From positions 31,499,213-31,563,212 of the forward strand of contig OX467084.1 of assembly GCA_950106755.1 (NCBI GenBank): a stretch of DNA of 64,000 nucleotides. The letters are read 5' to 3'. Source of the DNA: Climacium dendroides (taxonomy: Eukaryota > Streptophyta > Bryopsida > Hypnales > Climaciaceae). A program made the position numbers and the translations under genes. The notes beneath the pieces are model-generated. The model was not told where the DNA came from and searched no databases. It worked only from the letters and a program-made list of their open reading frames with translations. Below are positions 58,722 through 64,000 of this stretch, one piece after another (within the stretch, counting starts at the first letter, position 1; each line of letters opens with the position of its first letter).

Positions 58722-61589
58722 TTACAAATCCTCCAGTAGTTTCTTAACCATGATATGTTGTTGAGTGGGAGATAAAAACTCAGAGTTCTGAATCGCATTG
58801 GAAACCGTGATGGTGGTGGCTACTTTCGGCGCAGACACCTGGAAAATGATAACGTCATAAAACCAAAATTTAGCATATGAGGACAGTGGACTAAACTCGG
58901 TCGTCACAACGCAACAAAATTTGACCGCATGAGACCAAAGAGGAAACCTCAACCAATCAATTAAGATTCACAAGACAAACTAAAAGTAATAAGGACTAGA
59001 GCTAGTACCACAAAAGCCCTTCCCTAATGATTATCAATGGTTTCAGTATTGCTTCAAAATATCAACGGATTAATCCTGAAGTGGCGTTGTTTAAGTTCCA
59101 TTTCAGTGTTTTTTCAGAGTCTTCTGAACTATTCCAGATCATTGAACTTTCAACAAACTGAAAAGGCTCTAAAAGCACGAGTACACCTTGTCATTTCAGT
59201 ATTAAGTCACCAACTAATGGAGGCAGCACTGAAACAATTGATAATCAGTGGGAGGGACTACTGTGAAATTTGTGAAACCAAAATACCTATTCCTAGCCGC
59301 AACATGGAAATCGTTACAAATTTCATGACTAGAGCAAAGACACAAGGGGAATGTAATTACCCAAACACGGCCGTTCAAGCCTACAGCAATCTCAAATGAT
59401 AAGTTCTTGCCTAATGCTTCCAAGACTGGAGGTGACGGCTTACTCAGCAATCTGACACCATTAGACCACATCAAATTTAAGTTTGATTTCTTGAACTTTG
59501 AGGGAAGATATCTGCAATGCACAAGCAATCTCACAGCGCAAACTTGGGCAGATCAAATAAACCTATACAGGATATGATAAACACTTTATCACCAACATGA
59601 TAAATAGAGGTCTTACCCACGTGCCAATCCAGTGCTGCAATCAAAAATGTAACCTCCCTTCAAAGGCCCAAAGCCCGCAGATTTTCCAGAGGCTGCAACA
59701 GACAATTAGAACAGAAGGTAAGGAAAATGCTACTGGCCAGCAATCTTTAAAGTTGTGTGCGAACAGTCTTCCATTATAGTGATTCGCTGTAGCAACAATC
59801 CACAATATTAACAGATCTGAACAAGTCATCTTTGCAGCAGGAAGCAAGCCCCGCAGAACAAAATAATCTACAGCTGTTTCAGCCCTCACATCTTCCTAGA
59901 TTCAAATGTTTGCATCTGCAGTTCAGATATAAATGAAATGAGCTTGAAGAAGAAAATTGAAAAATGCTTGAAGTTTGACCAGGGCAACATTAACTTCACA
60001 ATTAGCCTCACCATCAGTACAAGAAAGCTCTGGATCACTGTCTCTATGAGCATTCACAACGCGTGCATAAACAGCTGCTCCAACCTGTGCTCAACCAGAC
60101 AGAGACGGAAAAACATTGAGAGAAGCTACGTTTCATTCTACAGACTTACTAGCTCATCAATGATTCAAACATGCAAGGAAACATGAGATTTCAGACATTA
60201 CATTTCTTTTCTTAACTTGAAAGCAAAAGCAACAGCACTTAAGGTACAAACCAGCCCTCCAAAGTTTACGTTGACATGCCTGAAGATTAGGAACGTTCCG
60301 CCGAGTGGCACCCTCAAAGGCCAAAATAGGAAGTGATGCAAACGCAGGACCGCCTATGTCTAGTATAAACATCTGCGCAAGGGCAAAGAATACATTGCAG
60401 TAATACCAGGTCAGTTCCAATCTACTAACTGAATTTATAATCAGCATATAAAACTCCATTCTCTTTTCTAGCAGTAGTAGCAATTCGATTCAATAGATGA
60501 ACATAGAAGTGAAACAGAAAAAATGCAGGACCACTGGATCTTACCTCAGAACGCCGATCCACCATGATTCCTACTACTGTGTCCTCCACGTCAGGTATAT
60601 ACTGCAAGTGTCAATCGTATTATTAGATAATAACCTGTCTGGCAGTGGAGAAGAGCTTCCAAAGCCCTAGATAACTAATTACTGGCTATGAAGTCAACAT
60701 GTGCAAATCCAAATCTAGCGCATCACTAAATTCCAGAGCACGAACCCGTTTCTGAGAGCCTTCCACCCAGTATTTGTTGCTTTGCTTCTGAAATCGTAGC
60801 CTGCCCACCTTTGTTGCCAATATACTGTCGCCATCCTGACATACATACCCAACAGAGGATATTCCTCATCAGAAAAACGCAAGATAGTTGCACAAGCATT
60901 TCATAAAAACACGAGAGGCAAGGTCATATTCACTCTCTGTTTCGGAAAAACAACATAAACTAATAACTGATGTGATTGATTACCTGCCGCAACCCGCTTC
61001 CAATTCGCAATACCCTGTCGACGCTGCTAATATCCAGTACTATATCACCTGGAGCCTGTTGACAAAAGTATGTAAAGGCTAAGGCACGTTCTTATTTACC
61101 ACGGAAAACCTGATCGACAAAGCGTTAAACCCTAAAACCCCAATATGTCTTATGCTCATCAAGTGAAGGCTGAGGTACCACAAATACATGCGACGCCCCA
61201 AAACCTTGCACAAAGAATACAATTTGAACCATTATAAAGGGTGTATACAGTTATCCAAATAAGGCATACTTTGGTGCACGGGAATCCCCTTGAACTTGCT
61301 AAAAAGAATCAATAAAAATTTGGTCAATCTAATAATAATAGGAACTATACTCAGCGATTAAAGTGTCGCTTTTAAGTGTCATTACCTTACATGATCAATC
61401 TACAAACATTCATTTATTTTCACCACGACATTTACCCACACATAATGATCTCCAAATGGCACAATAATCCAGAATGACAAAAATGGAGGAAAATCTAACC
61501 AACACTTTGGAGACAAACGGTGAGACACCGCTGGGGCCAACTGCAGCAGCAGGGACGATTTCACCATCTTCAGTTCCATCGACCTTCAT
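58722..61589 (-). CDS. RRP40: Exosome complex cap subunit RRP40 (EXOSC3)
   Basis: Nine minus-strand exons (61589-61500, 61055-60984, 60835-60746, 60601-60545, 60372-60280, 60084-60012, 59692-59617, 59451-59361, 58838-58722) join in phase to 252 residues, normal for RRP40. RRP40 is one of the three S1/KH cap proteins that feed RNA into the exosome ring for 3'-5' decay and rRNA processing in nucleus and cytoplasm. Blocks seen: N-terminal domain ('APGDIVLDISSVDRVLRIGS', 'KVGRLRFQKQSNKYWVE'), S1 domain from about 85 ('YIPDVEDTVVGIMVDRRSE', 'LPILAFEGATRRNVPNLQ', 'DPELSCTD'), and a KH domain ('PPVLEALGKNLSFEIAVGLN') with its GLNGRVWV motif at 208-215. The intron after exon 5 starts with GC instead of GT; the others fit GT-AG. 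Confidence 0.92.
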
Positions 61590-62700
61590 CCTCTAAGCTG
61601 CAAATTCTCTGGGAAACAGAAACTCAGACAAGCTTGCAAATGCGAATAATGTTGTTCAAATTCCGCTCCCGCGAAACACCCTGTACAAAGAATTAGAAAC
61701 AATCAACGACCTAAAACCCCTCACCTAAACATAAGCATGCAAAGTTGGAAGAGATTATACCAATTTCAGGTCATATTGGTGATCGTATGTCATGATTCGG
61801 GAATATTGGGTATCTCTTCCTCTACCTTAGCTAGACTGATTTATCCTATAAGTGCGAGTGACACTAGTATACCAAAGTCAGTCTTTTAAGGCTGATATAT
61901 TACTGTATAGTACCGATTTCCCCAAAATTTGGTAGAGACAATAATTTGCAGGTTTAGCTAATTTTGCACCCTCACTAATATGACAAATCAGTGGAGTGAG
62001 CACGTCAATCCTGAACTAATTCCAAACTCACACTAGGGAGGGGGAGTCACAGTTACTCACCACAAACATTCCATCCCTCTCAATGAATTTGTTTTTTCAA
62101 CATCCGCATAAGCCTTGATGAATTCTAGGGTTTGATTTTTCAACATCCTCATAGATCATGAAGCCATTGGTTCCCAAACCCTAGAATTCATCGAGAATTC
62201 ATCGAGAATGACGAAACGGTTGAGCAAGAAGTAACTCCCATAATATTGGTTTGCTTTTCCACACTCGTGTACAAATTCCAAGTAAGCCGATTCCAGTGCA
62301 TTACACATTTAACACTATTCAGACCATACAAATCCAAGGGAAGAAATCAAAGAAACAAACTGAGACCAATGTCGAATTGGAAAAGGCACCGCAAGCTCAA
62401 TGCATTGCCGGCGGAGTTCATAATTTACTAGAGCACAACTTGAGAAACCCTAAACGCCAACTAAACCAGTATAATATTCCTGCACGTACCGTAAAATAGG
62501 CTCAAGTCCGCGATGCCTAAGAGGTAAGAGATGCAATGATCTGCAGAAGCAAAATCCCTTGCAAGACGAGCGAACTGCGAAGAGGATGAACTACCGGTAG
62601 TTTTACTGGTCCGGTGGAACAAGCTCATGCAGGGATGACAACGTCCGCCATAGCCAGGCAATGCTCTGCGAAATCCCAAAAACACAAAACCCTAAACCCC
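61590..62700 (-). promoter_or_regulatory. Probable RRP40 leader and promoter with telo-box
   Basis: 'aaaaccctaaacccc' at 62,686-62,700 is a telo-box on the edge of a GC-richer block, suggesting a start near 62,690 on the minus strand. A donor-like GTACGTGC near 62,486 and an acceptor-like 'tttcccag' near 61,610 would allow a leader intron. The 74-codon frame at 62,461-62,685 cannot be joined in frame to RRP40 because a stop lies before its ATG, so it is more likely leader sequence than protein. Confidence 0.4.
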
Positions 62701-63319
62701 AGGAGAAGGTTAAATTGGGCGGGTAGGGAGAACCAACTAGTAATAAAAACGCTGAAATTTTGTTATTTACCGCGGATGGAAATTTTGAATTCATATTTGA
62801 GCTCTAAATGTTGGGTCCAAGTCCAAATATTTTAGGTTAGTGTCCAATATTTGGGTTTTATTACAAATGATCCATTTGGAATTCAAGACTTCAAATTAGC
62901 TAGGAAAGATTGAGAAATTCTAAATATTTTAGAAAAAAAATATAGGGCAGATTTTTACATTTTATCCCCCATGCAGTGAAAGGCTGATTTTCCCTATAAA
63001 GGAAAGAATGGAGATAATTTGTAAAGTACTTCTTAAAGAACCAATCTCCAAATCTTATAACATGTATTTTATATACTAAGTATCAAGCAACTTGACACTA
63101 ATGTATTTTCAATAGTAACTAAAGGCCACTTCATACTACATCCCATGTCCCAAGTCTCACATCATTCCAAAATGCCTACTTGGCAATATTTTCTAAGAGT
63201 TTTGGCACCAAAGAAGTAAGAGTTAGAAGTTGAATTGAATTTAGCATATTGAATAAAAATCCAACTCAGAGTCCAAGTCCTAATTTTTTTTAATATAAAA
63301 TTAAAAAAAATTCACCACA
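62701..63319. other. AT-rich intergenic DNA, no gene seen
   Basis: GC content drops after about 62,780. No coding frame or repeat end was recognised. Confidence 0.5.
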
Positions 63320-63786
63320 TTAACTCCTCAATAGACCAAGGCCTTTCTATTCCAAAAATAAACACTCAAAACTTGGTCATTTCTTTTGCGAAGAGTAAAA
63401 AATTTGAAAACTATTTACATCTTTGTTCCATGGGATCTTACACCTAAATAATATAAGAATATGTAAAATAAATTTCATAAATTTTGACCTCATAAATTGC
63501 AAGATATCTACATTAAAAGTGAAGAAAACAAGGTTTTTTTGGACATTGTGGGACTAGATTACTTGACTTTGAACCTTCTTTTTTGCACTATAAAGTTTTC
63601 AGGTATAAATCCTTATGGTGGATAATTGAGTTGAAAGTTTAGGAAATAAAATAAAATTCCAAAAAACCTTAATTTTTATACTTAAAAAAATTGTTAAGTA
63701 GAAGGAAGAACAAAATAGAAGGAAAATTTAAATTATTAATATCTCTAAGATGGAATTAAAACGCACAACAGTCCTTTAGGGATTAA
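63320..63786. mobile_element. TTAA-bounded element, copy 4, degenerate
   Basis: The left end is 'ttaactcctcaatagaccaaggcc' and the right end 'gtcctttagggattaa'. The interior follows copies 1 and 3 ('tttgacctcataaattgcaagatat', 'agtgaagaaaacaaggttttttt'). It is the most diverged copy, and uninterrupted where copy 3 has its nested insertion. Confidence 0.65.
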
Positions 63787-64000
63787 GCATCTTAGTGGGT
63801 TGAAATTCAATCCAAATTTGTTGCATGCAAATTTGATGTTCCCAATGCTCCCTCAATGAATTTTGGTCTACTTAATTGCTACCCTCCATCTCAAAATAAA
63901 TTTGGAGTTTCCTATAAATGGCTAGAGTAGTGCGTGAATAGCTCCTATTTCCAAAGGACTGTGTAATTACTATAGCTTCTATTAAAGGCATGAAAGAATG
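63787..64000. other. AT-rich end of window
   Basis: Nothing recognisable. Confidence 0.5.

Noticed and set aside
62461..62685. 74-codon minus-strand frame as an RRP40 N-terminal exon
   Set aside because: Joining its donor to the acceptors near 61,610 gives a stop before the RRP40 ATG, and the RRP40 start is already normal for the family.

Overview
The window is nuclear DNA of a land plant. Evidence: genes split by many short GT-AG introns, plant-type families (PCC13-62-like desiccation protein, chloroplast lycopene-cyclase-like flavoprotein, MED20, RRP40, RNF113/Cwc24), telo-box motifs (AAACCCTA) near probable transcription starts, and transposon relics. GC-richer gene islands sit in very AT-rich, repeat-filled intergenic DNA. 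Tc1-like and pipsqueak/pogo-like transposase relics with a modest gene density would fit a bryophyte or another seed-free plant, but the species cannot be fixed from the sequence.

Layout: 1-7.7 kb is AT-rich with two tandem duplications. 7.7-11.8 kb is richer in GC, holds a foldback MITE, a miRNA-like hairpin and a CACTA-like MITE, and has no recognised gene. 13.5-14.1 kb carries a decayed reading frame. Gene 1 (16.3-18.2 kb, +) is a membrane-anchored cyclophilin with a degenerate active site. Gene 2 (23.0-27.5 kb, +) is a secreted ferritin-like desiccation-related protein. Gene 3 (28.5-30.5 kb, -) is Mediator subunit 20. Gene 4 (33.1-39.5 kb, +) is a 17-exon plastid flavoprotein. 39.5-54 kb is a transposon graveyard: a foldback Tc1 element, four or more TTAA-bounded elements, a pipsqueak-type transposase relic and an Emigrant-like MITE. 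Gene 5 (54.4-56.1 kb, -) is the RNF113/Cwc24 splicing factor. Gene 6 (58.7-61.6 kb, -) is the exosome cap subunit RRP40. The last 1.3 kb is AT-rich and holds another TTAA element.

All six gene models were assembled by hand from splice sites; in each, the exon phases join into one open frame (241, 372, 212, 620, 332 and 252 residues). MED20, RNF113/Cwc24 and RRP40 are housekeeping factors of transcription, splicing and RNA decay. The genes do not form a pathway cluster; their proximity looks incidental. The most unusual content is the mobile DNA: a Tc1 transposase copied in inverted orientation into about 650-bp arms, and a TTAA/CCCC-ended MITE family resembling piggyBac termini. I found no evidence for a new multi-gene system.
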